From Bolinopsis microptera (lineage: Eukaryota > Ctenophora > Tentaculata > Lobata > Bolinopsidae), in assembly GCF_026151205.1 (NCBI RefSeq), contig NC_087072.1, forward strand, positions 23,889,603 to 23,953,602: 64,000 nucleotides of DNA, in the 5' to 3' direction. The position numbers and the translations under genes are program-made. Below are positions 1 to 12,550 of the stretch, one piece after another; position 1 is the stretch's first letter, and every line of letters begins with the position of its first letter. Under the pieces are notes generated by a model that did no database searches, was not told where the DNA came from, and was given only the letters and a program-made list of their open reading frames with translations.

Positions 1-917
1 TTTGGCCGACACAAAATGGCAATTTCATGAATCAATCATATTTGAGTTTACGTAAAAATATGATAAATTTATGCGTCGTTCTTAGCCAATTCCTCCTGTA
101 GAACTTCAACTAGAACGAAATTCAACAAAAATAATTCTCTTTAATTTTCAACTCTTTGATTCATGATCATTGGCACGGATTTTAGTGATCATTAAACAAT
201 GATAAACTCATTTAAATATTAAATATAAAACAACCACGTTTATTTAAACATGGAAATACTGACAATAACATCAAAACTATACAAAAATTCTTATTTCTAT
301 TACTAAGTTATTAGAAGCAATTCTGATTTATTACTCTCAATGAGTTTATACCAACGCAGACTGAATAAATTAAACCAATCACAAACAAATTTTTCTACTT
401 TTAAACTCTGTTGAATCATTATTTTCTGAGTCTAATTTGTACTAGACCAATGTCTAAAAATCTAAAATATATCTTCTCACATCATCATTGCTGCAGCAAA
501 TTATTACGTAGTTAACTAAAGGAATCACAGAAATGTATTCAGTTGACACATCTTTACATAACACCTGAGTAGCTCGTTTATTTTTAACAGAATTTATCAA
601 TCACAGACAAATTCTGAAAACATTCTAATTATGTAAGTTAAGACGAAAATTATTATTGTCGAAACAACGACGACCAAAACAAGAAATGACTGTGAGAGTA
701 AAGGCCATGGCCCCTAAGTAAACGCCACGAGAAGCTACAATTCTTCTGTTGTTTGATCACCAGTTTATAACGTGTTCAATGTTCATCCCAAACTCAAACT
801 TCAAGAGTTGAACAGCCATGCATATGGTCTATCAAATGTTCGAAAGTTTCCTTAATCTGAAGATGGAAGAAGTAGAATGATCGGGGTAAAATGTGGGAGG
901 TTAAGGGAACCAGGATG
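1..917. other. 3' flank and probable 3' UTR of the CSPP1-like gene
   Basis: AT-rich sequence with no supported coding exon. Because the CSPP1-like gene is read on the minus strand and stops at 918, its 3' UTR should lie here. A minus-strand AATAAA (plus-strand TTTATT at about 577-582) is a plausible polyadenylation signal, giving a UTR of about 350 bases; another TTTATT lies near 327. I see no repeats of note. Confidence 0.4.
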
Positions 918-3900
918 TTAAAAAGCTGGCTTGTAGGAAGTCTCACACTCTAAGCTGGCTTCAGACTCAGGGCGGTTGTTGTCTGAGAGAAACGCGTCTA
1001 GTATCAGATCGGGGCTCTGCTCCTTGAATATACGACCTGAAAATGAAACTGTAAAGTAGGTTAGGTAGGATCGGACTAACCAGTAATAAAAAAAAAGTAT
1101 AATTGTCTTCATAATGATTAGCTTTTGGAAAACAACAACCACGCTAAAAAATAATGTAAAAAAGCCTAACTTCAAATCCACAAACCTGACTGCATATTTT
1201 CGAGTCGCCGGAGCCTTTCTTCATTCCTCTGAGCTATCTTGTGAACATCAAAACTCTGTATAGAGGTACCAGACGGTGGTCTCTTGTCGGATGGAGGTCT
1301 CTTGTAGCGGTTGTTCTGCGTTGACCTGCGACTATACGGATAAAGTAAGCATTTTTGTAGGAGTAAGGGGGGTTTGTAGGGGGGGGGGGGTTGTTGGAGT
1401 AAGGGGGGTTTGTAGGGGGGGGGGGGGTTGTTGGAGTAAGGAGGGTTTGTAGGGGGGGGGGGGGTTGTTGGAGTAAGGGGGGTTTGTAGGAGTAAGGGGA
1501 GTTTGTAGGGGGTTTGTAGGGGGGGGGGTTGTTGGAGTAAGGGGGGTTTGTAGGGGGGGTTTGTAGGGGGGGGGGTTGTTGGAGTAAGGGGGGTTTGTAG
1601 GGGGGGTTGTTGGAGTAAGGGGGGGGGGGGGGGTTGTAGGAGTAAGGGGGGTTTGTAGGGGGTTTGTAGGGGGGGGGGGGGGGGTTGTTGGAGTAAGGGG
1701 GTTTAAAATTGATGTGTCTCGCAATGTCTCATTTTAAAACATCCCATCATTATAATATTGTGATCATATCAAAATACAAAGTGGTAAAGATTTTAACAGG
1801 ATTTTATCTCCGAGTCTAAACCAAAGATATGGTCCAGATAAACAAGTGAGACTGACCCTTGGCTTTGCAAGAGTTGAGTAGGTTCAGGTGTACACGCAAC
1901 AAACTCGCTCGAGCACTGCCCGTCCAAACTATCCCTGTCTTGTAGCTGGATGTTCCTGAACTTGTCCCCTAATTCGTCGTGTCCGGAAAAGAGCTCGTAA
2001 CGGTCCCTCAGGTCTTGTGAAAGTAGACTCAAATTGTCGTAATCTGCTCTCACTGCAGCTTTGGTTTAAGGATTAAGGATGTGAGACTTTTTATATTATA
2101 AAGCCAGTTCACCTCCAAATCAACGAAAAGACTTAATTACGAACGAATTCTAAGAACAAGGATGTGAGGAATATTTCAACTATTTCAAGTTATCTTATCT
2201 ATAATCTTGTGGTTTGGCTAACCTGGAGCAGCAGGGTTCCTACGTTTAGCAGCCCGGTCCAAGTCAGTATCAAAACCACCACCTGCTATCGTCACGGGCT
2301 TTCCCAGCTCATTTTGAGTGCTCTTAACGTTCTGTAAACGGTTCAGTTGCGTTCTCAGTGCGGACAGTTGGCTCATAACATGGTCTTTTGTCACATCACC
2401 GGACTTTGGTGTCCCCCCATTTGACCGTGACGGACCCAGATTACTTGGGGGACGTCGATCAGACGGCCGGAGGTCACCCTCAGCATCAGTCTCAATTCTT
2501 CCAGAGAGATCGAGCTTGGGAACAGGAGGTGATTGTCTGTTAGCAGCATGTGTTGGAATAACAATTGATTCTCTGGCAGGTTCCTGTTGTCTATTAGCAT
2601 GCGTTGGTATAACAATAGATTCTCTATTAGAGTAGGGTGGTTGATCTTGTCTGTTTGCGTAAGATGGTTGTTCTTGTTTGGGGGCATGTGTTGGAATGAC
2701 TATAGACTCTCTATTTGAATTTTTGGGACCGTCTTGTTGTTTTGCCAGGGTTGGTACGGGAGGGCTTCTTCCTCTCTGATCGAATGCTGGAGGCTGCATC
2801 CTACTCTGTGGTTCTTGTCTCTGCTCCTGCGCCTGTCTCTGCTCATCTTCTTGCTTCTTCTTTTCATTATCTTCCCGCCTCTTACGCGCACTAGCTTCTC
2901 TCTTCTCTTGATCTTTACGTCTAGGAGAAACAAGACATGAAAATACATATACCGATAAAGTTCTTAGAATTTATAAAGTACATTTATTTACGATAATCTA
3001 CGGTAACATGAAATTATATCACAAAACTTAATCAAAAAGGTGGTTAATTTGTAGTACCTTTCCTCAGCAGCTCGCTTGAGGTCTTCGTTCATTTGCTGTT
3101 GGGCTTCCTCCTTTTCTTTCTTTCCCTTGAGTTCCGCTTCAAATTCTGCCTTTAATCTCAACCTCTCCTTCTCAAGTCGAGCCATCTGCAACGTATAGAT
3201 TATGGGACTATGTTAACAGACAACGTTCCGTTCATTGATGAGACATCAAGCAAAATAACTATGAGCACAAGGAATTATTCTCTATTTTCCAATTAAATCT
3301 CTAGTTAACCCACCTCCTTTTCATCCTCTAAACGTTCTTTTTCTTTCTGCTCCGCCTTCAGTCTTGCTCTCTCATCAATCTGTTGCTGCAGGAAAGATTT
3401 GTAGTCCTGTTTAGCAGCAATCTTCACGGGATCGTCTTCTTGAGGCGTTCCTGTTATCTCGTTTACTCGACCGAAATGTGCTCCTTCCGCCTCTGAGTAA
3501 ATACACGAGTTGACATAATTACTCACAGCAAAACGAGTTCAAAGAGCATTGAAATCGATCAGATGATTATATTAATGATATTGTGTATATAGGCTGGCAA
3601 TAAATACATGTGTGATGATTACAACGTACTGTCAGGCGTGCCTTCAACTGGAGGTGGAGCGGCAACTACTCTAGATTTCTGTTCTTTCTGTAGAGTAATG
3701 GGATCCTGCGCATTCGCCTTCATTTGATTTCGATTGGCGACAGATTGCCCCTGAGGTATCGTGAGTTCAAATCAGAGGTTTTTCAAAGCTTTATTTAGAA
3801 TAATTCATGTAAATCAAACTTTTAACCGCCAAGCGCGACTATTAATATGTGTAGGACGAGGAATATAAACCTGGGCGTCTTTTAGAGGGGCACCTGCTCC

Positions 3901-6900
3901 GCCTCTTCCCCAAGGATTGTAATTAGCACACTCTTCGTCTTTCTTCCTGTCATACATTTCTTGCTCTTCCTTTTTCTTGTTTTTCGCTCTTTCCCGTTCT
4001 TCCACTTGCCTCTTCAGTTCACGAGCATAATCACTCGGATCAAGGTTACCTGTAAAAAGGGTACATTATGAAAACATTAGAGGATCATAATATAATAGAA
4101 GAAGGAAAACGGGAATTTACTATAATCGTAGTGCAGCTGTAGTGGGGCAGTTCCACTTTTCTTCTTGGATTTGCTCGAGCGCTGTTCTAAACCCACCTTT
4201 TTGCGGTTTGGGTGAGTTATTGTTAGCTCCAATGTCTGTTATTCTTGTAATGGCAGGGTCTGCAATTGTTTCAACATTTCGGGGCTGACTTCTGTTTTGT
4301 GGAGGAGCACCTGCTGGTTCTCTTGGCCTTCTTTCTCGAGATTCACCACTTCGTCTTCTTTCAAGACCGTAGTACTGGGGATTCTGGCATTACTTAGCAT
4401 TTTTGTTAAAGTACCCCAAAAAAGAAACTATATATTAACTCATATTTTATTTAGCTACTAAGCATATATAATAACCCTGAATCTATTAATAGTGATGTCA
4501 GTGATAGTAAGTTAGTGGGAGAGGAATATTATTACCTGGTATGGATCGTACTGTGTATTATTGGCAAGTTGCTGCCCTCCATTCATCATTTGCGGTCGCA
4601 TCATACCATTATTACCCATCTGCTGTGGCATCATGCCACCCATATTTGGTGGCATCATGCCAGGCTGCATCATTTGTTGTTGGGGCATCATATAGGGAGG
4701 GTACATGCCTTGCTGCATCATTTGTTGTGGAGGCATCATGTAAGGAGGATACATGTTGTAGCCGGGAGGAGGGAAGTATCCTCCCTGAGGGTATTGAGGA
4801 AGCCTACCAGGTGATTCCCTAACGGGTGATTGAGGTATTCGGCCAGGTCTTACTGCAGCTGGTTCTGGAGACAGTTTCTCAAACTTGGTGTTCAGTCGCT
4901 GTCTTACACTTTCATCTGCTCTCTCTAATGGACTGAGTAAATGGTGCGTAAAATTGGGTGGTGAATATTTGGTTATATCAGCTGAAAGTACATCACGTTT
5001 TGATATTATTGATTAAAACATTGACAAATACTTTCGCATTTACCTAGGTTTGTTCACGGCTATGTTCGGAGAAGTGAATTCGTGATCGACTTTTGATTTG
5101 GTTGAAGGAGATCCATAGTAGTCATTCCGTGTTTTTAACTTTGCTTTCCTTTGCTCGTCCATCTGTTTCCTCAAATCGTCAGCGTATTTCTTCTTCCGGT
5201 CCTCAGGTGTGGCACCAGCTCCCCCAACTATGAGATGTTTGAGTGATGGTGACAACGATTCCGAAATTGATGTAACAACTGAGATGCTTTTAAATAACCG
5301 GAACTTAAAATGCTTGCAAACTTTATTTGATTCATTTTCAAATCCCCCCTAACGAGTTACAATGCCTATGCTCACTCTATATTATATAACATTTCTAAGA
5401 AAATAAAATATGACAGGATTTATTATTTACCGTGAGTTTCGAAATTGGCCGCTCGTCTGAGACCGTTATTGGACACAAAACGGTTATCCTCATGCGGGAC
5501 AGATTTACTGCGGTCTTGTTGAGTCATGGGAGCTTCTACTCTCTCTTCTCTCGCAGATTTAATCCCCCTATGGATATTTCATTAGCATTTTCATCAAGTT
5601 TACTTTTCATGTTTAGCAGATAAACTAAAGGAACAACACAAGGAATTCAAAGAGATTTTGAAAAGCAGATAAAAGACGCACCTGTCTAAAGCTCCAGATC
5701 TCATAGCGTTCCAATCCTCTAATTCCTTATCGTATGTCGACAGAGCTCCCAGTCGCTTTACAGCTCGCGATAGATCATCATCCTTGTCAAAGTGCACTCT
5801 TCTGCAAAACAGATCGTGAAAATAGCAAATATCTAAGTTACTGCTGTCTGCTACTATTTATTGCTGTCTGTGATCTATTAAGCTACCCTAAGTAACGGTG
5901 TAATAGGTAATTATGGCCTGTTGGCATGAGGACCAAACTAAAACGCAATCGACGCGCTGCTCACGTGACGCGCAAATTTCAAATCCTGTTACACTAAATG
6001 CTCAAACTAAGGGCCGTGAAACATGAAAATGTCGCCGCCGCGTACGTATTCTGCACACACTTTGGATTAAGTAGCGACCGCCCGAAAATTCACCCGCCCA
6101 ATTTAAATAAGACGCCATAATAATCAGGTATGTCGTGTGGTATTTATTGGCACTGGTAGCTGTGTCAAATTTAACTAGTAACTGATGCAGGGAGATGAGT
6201 TACCTGTGACGTGATCAGGCAAACCTTGTAGATACTAATTCTGTATGATGCGACGTCAAGGTAAGGGACGAATCTAAACATGCATAGTGTAATTGTATCA
6301 ACGACAAATTACAAAACACTTCGCGAGCATGCGTAATACAGTCAGCCTTGAGTGTTGCATTATTTAAAACTTACTTCTGCGTCTCGGCTTCGTTTTCCTG
6401 TAATGAACATCAGTTAGACATCAGAGTAAAGGATTACTACAGTACTAAAACATTTTATAGTCACAATAGTGACTTTAAAATATACTATGTAGCAGCTTCA
6501 TGTTTATATGTATGTCACTACAAGTCGAGATGTCAATTCTAGTATTATCTAACAAACTCACTTTTGAGTTGGGAGTAGTAAAGTCGCCCGTCTGTGCCCT
6601 GTATTTTCTCTCTATTTCTCTCTTTCGTTCCAGCAACTTCTGATAAGCTTCATCCATATTCTCGTCCTGATGAATAATAAAATAATGGTGGAATTTCGAA
6701 GGAAGTACATACGATTCAAGATGGTATGATTTTAAAACATGAAAAATTATGTTTGTTGTATAATTTCAGATGAATAAAACACTAATATTACTCGTAATAT
6801 TAAGTCTCAATGATTTACCTAATAAGTATACATAACATAATATAACACGAATAATAGTTATGTTCTAATGGTTAGCTGACATGGGAACCAGCTGCCCTTG

Positions 6901-9900
6901 TGGACATTATACAAAACTTCCCTCAAAGGTTTAGCTACTTGTTATTTAACATTATGTGAAATTTAGAAGCAAACATATTTATCAGAACATAAGTTATGCC
7001 ACTTTTTGTTTTTAAAATAATTTGCAAGATCTCAGCGACCTTTAACAACAAAGAGATAAGGATGGGTAGTGCTTTTTGGGCCACCCTGTATCTATAACAA
7101 TTGTTCATGACAATTTAATGGATTATTGATATAGTCTTTTGTTGTTGCACTGAGCTCACCTTTGCTCACTTTATCTCTCTTTACCTCATTTTTCCTCACT
7201 TCTCAATTAACATGATAAAGACATAACTAGCAACCTTTATATCTTCACAGGATTGGTATTACAACACCAATCTTAACAACACAAACAGTACAACAGTAAA
7301 TACTACCAACGAGATAAAGATAGATTTGTTTTTGAGATGATTTAGTTGTTTGTTGCTGGATATTTTCACCTCACCCTTTAGAACCGCTCTGACATGGTTA
7401 GTACCTGGCACTTGTGTCAGTTGCTAACCATATGGGCGGTATAAAAGCACATTATTTCATTTCATTTCAGTGAGTAACATGATATAAGTCTCAGCGCCAA
7501 CAAGTCTGCTGCAAATTGCTAACCACCCCTGTTATAATCATCCTAAAGTAATAGAGAACGTCCAGACAAACAATGGGTACACTTGCATGTACCTGATAGT
7601 CTCTACACTAATACTCTAACAGTTCCTGTGCTTTGCTTTTCTCACTAAATCCAGTGCTTATGAAGAGTTTGCTTACCAGTGGGATGAAATTGCAAAATAT
7701 TTTATCACTAATCTGGTGTCACACATCTCTTCTACTGGGACTTATTGGGAACAGTTTTGTGATCTACTCGACAGTCTACCACAAAGCCATCAAGTTAGAC
7801 AAGCTCTCAGTTTGGATCATGTACAGAACTCTGCAGCGTCAGATCTTATCGTAAACAATATCTTTATCTTGGTTCCAGTGATCATATCTCTCTATGCGAA
7901 CAATCAATGGGTTCTCGGAGACACGTTCTGCAAGGCTATTTTCATGTACAAATACGCAGGATGTGTCGCCAGCATATTTCTGATAAATGCCTTGTCGCTC
8001 AATAAGATTATGATATGCCTGTTTCCATTGCGGAATCTAGATTGTTCCAGAAGACAGCGGTGGTCCCTCACAGTGATCACCGTAATTGTGGCGATGATTC
8101 TTCCTATTTATTACTTATACGGAGCCATAGTTGAGCGTATCTTTATCATCGATTTCTCGGTTGCTCAATGTTTTTGTTGGTCTAACAAACTGCATTTCCT
8201 AAAAGTTGGCATATCATATTCGACTATTTCACGACTTAACTATACTTCTTAACGGATTACCCTGTCTCACTTTGATTCTCATGAACACTTTTCTAGTGAT
8301 TTACGCGGTCAAGAAAACAAACAATCCAGTAAACAAGATGAACATCATGATAGTAACTCTAGTTACGGCATCTTTCTTAATTTCAGTGCTGCCGTACTTC
8401 ATAAACGCTATGCTTCAAGGTGATTCTTGGGATGAAAATGACTACACCATGCCATACGCTTAGTGACTTTTATCACGTTTTTTTCATTCTGGACCAATCC
8501 TGTTATATACTTCTTAACCAATGATCACTTCCGAAAGTTGGTCATCAACGTAGTTCTCACAAGAAGAATTATTATTGTATCAGCAAGTGAATCAGACATT
8601 TCGACGAAGAGAAAGTCTGGTGAATTTCTTCCGGACTAGCTTACTTGATGCAAGAAATTTGTGATTATATAAATTATTTTACTTAAATTAAACCAGAAAA
8701 GGTTCAAGAAAAATTTCAGTTTTTTTCCCTGGAATTTAGAATTTAGAATGTTAGAGTTAAAGCTATAAGAATTTTTCTGACTAAAATATTTGTTCATTTT
8801 GCTTTTGTCGTTTCATGTTAGACTTACTGTAAGATTCAAACGGTTAAAGATGATATTTTGAATTCTACTTTGCACATTAGAAATTCAGTGAGAACTAAAT
8901 AACTGTGCATGATAATCGCAAAGATGTAACCACACACACTGTACGTGTAGTGTGTAGTGTAGTGTAGTGTAGTGTAGTGTAGTGTGTACTCAATACACTT
9001 ATGATAGGCTCTAATATGAAAAGACGAAGAATGTAAAAAAGGTTGTACTAACATTTTGGGGTGCTTCTTGCCTATTCTCGCTTCGTGGAGATGGCTGCTT
9101 CGAACTGTAAAATAAGGTTGTCATTACTTGATGGTAGTGGTGGGAGAGCATGAAAATGTTAATATTCGAGATTAAGGTCTGACTTGCAGTGTTCAACTTG
9201 AACAGCCTATTTTAGTCCTAATTAAACTATTGTTCGCTGATATATGAGGATCAACCCAAACAAAAGCCACTTAACCGAATTATATTAATAATAACCTCAA
9301 CATGCCTCCCCCAAACAGCAAATCAGTGCTTTAAAAACTGTTTGCCATCATTTTAAAAGATCTCTAATCGAGCCAGAAAATAAAACAAACGTAAGCATCA
9401 AACAGCGACCAAGAAATGCTAATCTTGTCCATGTTAAAATAATTTCCTTTGCCAGTGTCCTAGAATGTTATTGACATTTTTGTGCTATCATACTTTATGA
9501 GTGCATTCTACTAGGTAACTTCTATATTATATCATAGCAAGAATTATAGATTTCTAAAATCGTTTGTGTGTGTGTGTTATTCAGATGACTGATACCCAGA
9601 CGGTAGACAACTTAGTTTTATATGTGCCAAAAGTATAATAAAGGTTTAACAAAGATGCAACTAAATGGAACCTACATTTGTTTCTCAGCTGTAATCAAAG
9701 GAGACGCTTGGAATCCTGACCTCGGTTTCTGAAAAATAACAAGCATGACGAAGTCAGTTTTGGAAATTTAATTAAAGCCTCGAATTCTGGTATAGATGGT
9801 GTAATACCGATAATCCAAGATAGCCAGAATACATCATACTACAATGGTACAAAATTTGCGAAAAACATGACATGTACATTTTACATTTAAATATGTATGT

Positions 9901-10738
9901 AGAATTCTTGAAAGTTATACTCATTAGCACATAAAGCAGGAAGTAATACACGCACAAGGTACATTATATTATGTCTCAATTAAATCTGTTATCTGGAATA
10001 CAAATCTAATTTAAGAGATACAACATCCAACATGATCAAAATCAGAGAGAAAAAAATGTATCATCTGTTACAAAATGAACCAGTATTTCAAGAATTTAAA
10101 GCTGAACTAGTATACACCAACGTACGTAGTTAATGCGTTGAAAATACGTAGTTTACACGTAGTAAGACTAAAAACCTGTTTTTGCAAGTACTGTTGATAC
10201 TCCTGAGCAGCCTGAGCTTTGAGATTCTTCTGATGTTGTTCGTATCCCCCGAGTCTGAGGCCGGTGTAGGGTGGAGACTTGGGAGGGATCCTGCGTTTCG
10301 GCTGTGGGGCACTAAAACAAGAGGATGTTATTGGTATCTGTGTGTGTGAGTATGTTTAAAGACCTTGTAACGACACTTGTACGGAAGTGTGGATAGTTGA
10401 ATTAAAAGTAACGTTGGTAAAGCTTTATTATAAAATATAAACGTTAAGGATTATTTTAGATAAACTCACTTTCTCTGACCCTCCAGACTTTCTCTTGATG
10501 GAACAATTGGGCTCTGAAAACAATTGACGTTTCTAGTAGAGCACAACCCACAAGGTTCATAGTAATCTAAAAGGCTACAATTTATTTGGCTACATCATAC
10601 ATTTTGAAATAGAATATTTTTATATTTTAGATGAAGACCAGAAATTACCCTGGTGTTGAGCTGCCGGAGCGCACGTGCCTGTCTGTCTGTCTCTAGTTTG
10701 ACCCTGTGAAGGGCCATCATATCTTCCATCATCCTACC
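918..10738 (-). CDS. CSPP1: CSPP1-like centrosome and spindle pole-associated protein, 20 exons
   Basis: CSPP1 binds microtubules at centrosomes, spindle poles and cilia. Exons in transcript order: 10649-10738, 10470-10513, 10176-10311, 9676-9728, 9053-9104, 6562-6666, 6375-6397, 5682-5801, 5431-5567, 5044-5227, 4536-4932, 4197-4383, 3871-4049, 3630-3750, 3314-3492, 3058-3185, 2223-2920, 1857-2052, 1186-1325, 918-1036. All junctions are GT-AG with matching phase; the 3,288 bases give about 1,095 codons, against roughly 1,200 residues in human. Family motifs appear in the expected order: a GLRLG...YEQHQ / EYQQYLQKQ segment, DEAYQKLLERKREIE, DRKKKYADDLRKQMDEQ, YNPWGRGGAGAPLKDAQ, DYKSFLQQQIDE, SPPVP motifs and C-terminal RNEERLRRLE. 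Charged coiled-coil segments dominate. Exon 4536-4932 encodes a Met/Pro/Gln-rich stretch. Residues upstream of 10738 were not found; the ATGs just inside the first exon could be the real start. At 4197 an alternative downstream donor near 4129 exists. Confidence 0.9.
1362..1705. repeat. G-rich intronic minisatellite
   Basis: Degenerate repeats of GGAGTAAGGGGGGTTTGTAGG with G runs of up to about 14 lie in the intron between CSPP1-like exons 1857-2052 and 1186-1325. The template of the minus-strand gene is this plus strand, so the transcript is C-rich. The plus strand has strong G-quadruplex potential. The proline/threonine-rich minus-strand reading frame across it is a by-product of the repeat. 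Confidence 0.9.
2223..2920 (-). CDS. CSPP1: Largest CSPP1-like exon, with three copies of a RESIVIPTHA motif
   Basis: This 698-base exon stays open throughout and carries the transition from the charged helical region (KREASARKRREDNEKKK style) to a proline-rich linker and then a short helix (DHVMSQLSALRTQLNRLQ). The linker holds three near-identical motifs reading RESIVIPTHA, separated by Gln/Asn/Pro-rich spacers with NRQ, plus two SPPVP motifs. The SPPVP and the following helix correspond to known vertebrate CSPP1 segments. I do not recall the RESIVIPTHA repeat from vertebrate CSPP1, so it may be a lineage-specific short linear motif. Confidence 0.85.
6375..6397 (-). CDS. CSPP1: 23-base CSPP1-like microexon
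   Basis: The plus-strand sequence reads as CAG, 23 bases, then GTAAGT on the minus strand. It encodes ENEAETQ plus two bases of a lysine codon, joining SK in the upstream exon (6562-6666) to RVHFDKDDD in the next (5682-5801). Phase is correct on both sides, and skipping it would break the frame, which supports it as a constitutive microexon. Confidence 0.7.
7062..7090 (+). mobile_element. Terminal fragment of a mariner-like foldback element
   Basis: The sequence ends in GGGCCACCCTGTA, the same terminus as the right end of the complete foldback at 46139-46987. Only one end is visible here, within a CSPP1-like intron. It is probably a truncated copy of that family. Confidence 0.45.
7660..8638 (+). 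pseudogene. Rhodopsin-family GPCR remnant inside a CSPP1-like intron
   Basis: Class A seven-transmembrane receptor, intronless here, read opposite to its host gene. From ATG at 7660, frame 1 gives an N-terminus and TM1 with the GN signature (LLGLIGNSFVIYSTV). After a break near 7818-7828 the next frame gives SDLIVNNIFILVPVIISLY (TM2), the conserved Cys in GDTFCKA, and TM3 ending NALSLNKIMICLFPLR, where the usual E/DRY is replaced by LNK. TM4 and TM5 follow; a second break lies near 8205-8245 and a third near 8440-8462, then TM7 FWTNPVIYFL with the NPxxY motif and a tail ending at TAG 8636-8638. Total length about 325 residues suits the family. Ligand unknown. Three frame breaks argue for a pseudogene unless they are assembly errors. 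Confidence 0.85.
8938..8990. repeat. GTAGT pentanucleotide microsatellite
   Basis: A short run of GTAGT/GTGTA units in a CSPP1-like intron, just downstream of the GPCR remnant. It creates a Tyr/Thr-rich minus-strand reading frame that I do not consider coding. Confidence 0.8.
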
Positions 10739-12500
10739 CTGCAATCCTAACAAACGTATTTATTTAGTGATTACAAATATTATAAGTTATTTTTACGTAT
10801 TTATTTAGTGATTAAAACTTTTATAAGTTATTTTACATCCTAGGAATTTTAATATAACTTATAAATACAGCTTGCAACATAGATCAGAGAAATTCATTAA
10901 ATTTAAACAATACGAAATTATTGCATCAGCAGTTATCACCAAAGAAAACAGGAAAATATCTATAACCAAACTTAATATGTCAAAAATGTATGAAATGATA
11001 AAATTGATCTAGCTTTTTATACACTGAAATAAAATAACCCCCAATTTCTGAGGCGCTGGGTGGTTATAGCGTCAAAAAGCGCCAAAAAAGCGCCTAAAAG
11101 TGTCAGAAAAGCGCCAAAAAGCGCCAAAAAAGCGTCAAAAAAGCGTCAAAAAGCGCCAAAAAAGCGTCAAAATGTGCCAAAAAGCGCCAAAAAGCGCCAA
11201 AAAAGCGTCTTGGATGTAACTATGCATTAACATATACACTCACATTTACACAAACACTTGAACATAGTCACATCTTATAAGCTCAGAGAATATGATCCAG
11301 CCAGAAAAAAGATCGATATAAATTTATAAATCTATTGACTTCAAACTGCCCAAAAGTTTATGCACCACTACTTTGCAATAATTCTTATCTCGAATAACTT
11401 GATTTTAAAGTCATCTGAAAAAAACATCGATGCAGATAAGGCATCAACTGTTTTCAGTGATGTAATTAGTATTCATAATTAGTTTTAATAAGTTATTCAT
11501 ACAACCTAGTGATATTGATCTAATTCCTGGTTTGTGAGGCCAGTCGCGCACTTGACGTAGAAATGTATGAGTAAATTACGTGGGAACAGGTGACTATTAT
11601 TTGATCAAGTTACAACCTCAACTCTCAAGCATCCAGAAGGCATCCAAGTGGTATGATACATTTTAAAATGATATCTTTACAGTACTTCACTTCATTGGAA
11701 ATAGAATAGAATAGAATCATTATAAAAATTGAAGGAATTTAGCCGAATAAAAATTCAAATTCATCAATTTCAAATAATATGATTGATACAAAACAGGATA
11801 TTATCCTGTTTTGATAAGAGGATAGTGAATAAAACAACTGGTGTCAAGCACATGATCGAAATTAGTATATTTGTATATATTACGGAAAGTTAAATCTTTG
11901 TGGTGTCAAGAAAAAGCGGACAGACCGGCATACACATATTTATGAAGAATTAAACCTATACTTCAAAAGTTTCATTTGACAAATGCAATTTGATTACCTA
12001 TATAATATAATAATAATAACGCTTTATTTGTATACCGCTTAGGCCGTATAAGCGACCAAAGTCCAAAAAAATGGAGTTGATAATGGCCAACAAAGCGGTG
12101 CAGATAAATTTACCTTAGTAGTCCCTTTTCTAATCAAAAATTCAAATTTATAAATTGTAGATTGATCTTAAAGTCCTGCGTCCATGACTACTGAATCACC
12201 AAAAATACTGTTCGCATATACAAGGCAACTCAATGAAGAAAATAGTAAATCTAAAAACTCCAATTAAATTTCAAATAGGGATGCTCGTTACGAAAATTTT
12301 AATTTGTAACTTTTCCTGCATACTCACAAATTTTTATCTCACAGACCAAGAATACAGTTATCAAATTACATTGAATAAAACTACTTTATGACAAAAAGAT
12401 CAATAATTTCAAATCCAGACCTAGATTACAAACATTCAAAAGGCACAATTAGAATTTACTGTATTTTCTGTTTCTTGGCTTTATGTTTGTGACCAAATAC
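10739..12500. other. AT-rich region with no gene recognised; region where the 5' end of CSPP1-like should lie
   Basis: No supported exon is seen. The missing N-terminal or untranslated first exon of the CSPP1-like gene should lie in this direction. Apart from the short array at 11069-11210, the stretch around 12000-12110 (ATAATAATAACGCTTTATTTGTATACCGC and following) resembles the 3' end of a retroposon, but I cannot assign it. Confidence 0.4.
11069..11210. repeat. GCGCCAAAAA / GCGTCAAAAA short tandem array
   Basis: About a dozen units of 10-11 bases built from GCG(C/T)CAAAAA. A closely similar array lies at 17826-18010, on the other side of the GGA-rich satellite. Confidence 0.85.
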
Positions 12501-12550
12501 CTCATATGGGGCAGTCATGGCTGGAGGACCCAGGAGGAGGAGGAGGAGGA

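Noticed and set aside
1332-1724. 130-codon proline/threonine-rich frame on the minus strand
   Set aside because: It is produced by the G-rich minisatellite and sits in an intron between two well-supported CSPP1-like exons.
2318-2940. Plus-strand frames opposite the large CSPP1-like exon
   Set aside because: They are antisense shadows of a strongly supported coding exon.
4124-4196. Extension of CSPP1-like exon 4197-4383 to a downstream donor near 4129
   Set aside because: The in-frame reading would need a frame break, whereas the GTGGGT donor at 4196 joins in phase. A neighbouring-frame segment (GTAPLQLHYDY) is still notable and could be an alternative exon end.
4980-4984. Acceptor at 4981 for the Met/Pro-rich CSPP1-like exon
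   Set aside because: Using it gives a stop after the join; the acceptor at 4932 keeps the frame.
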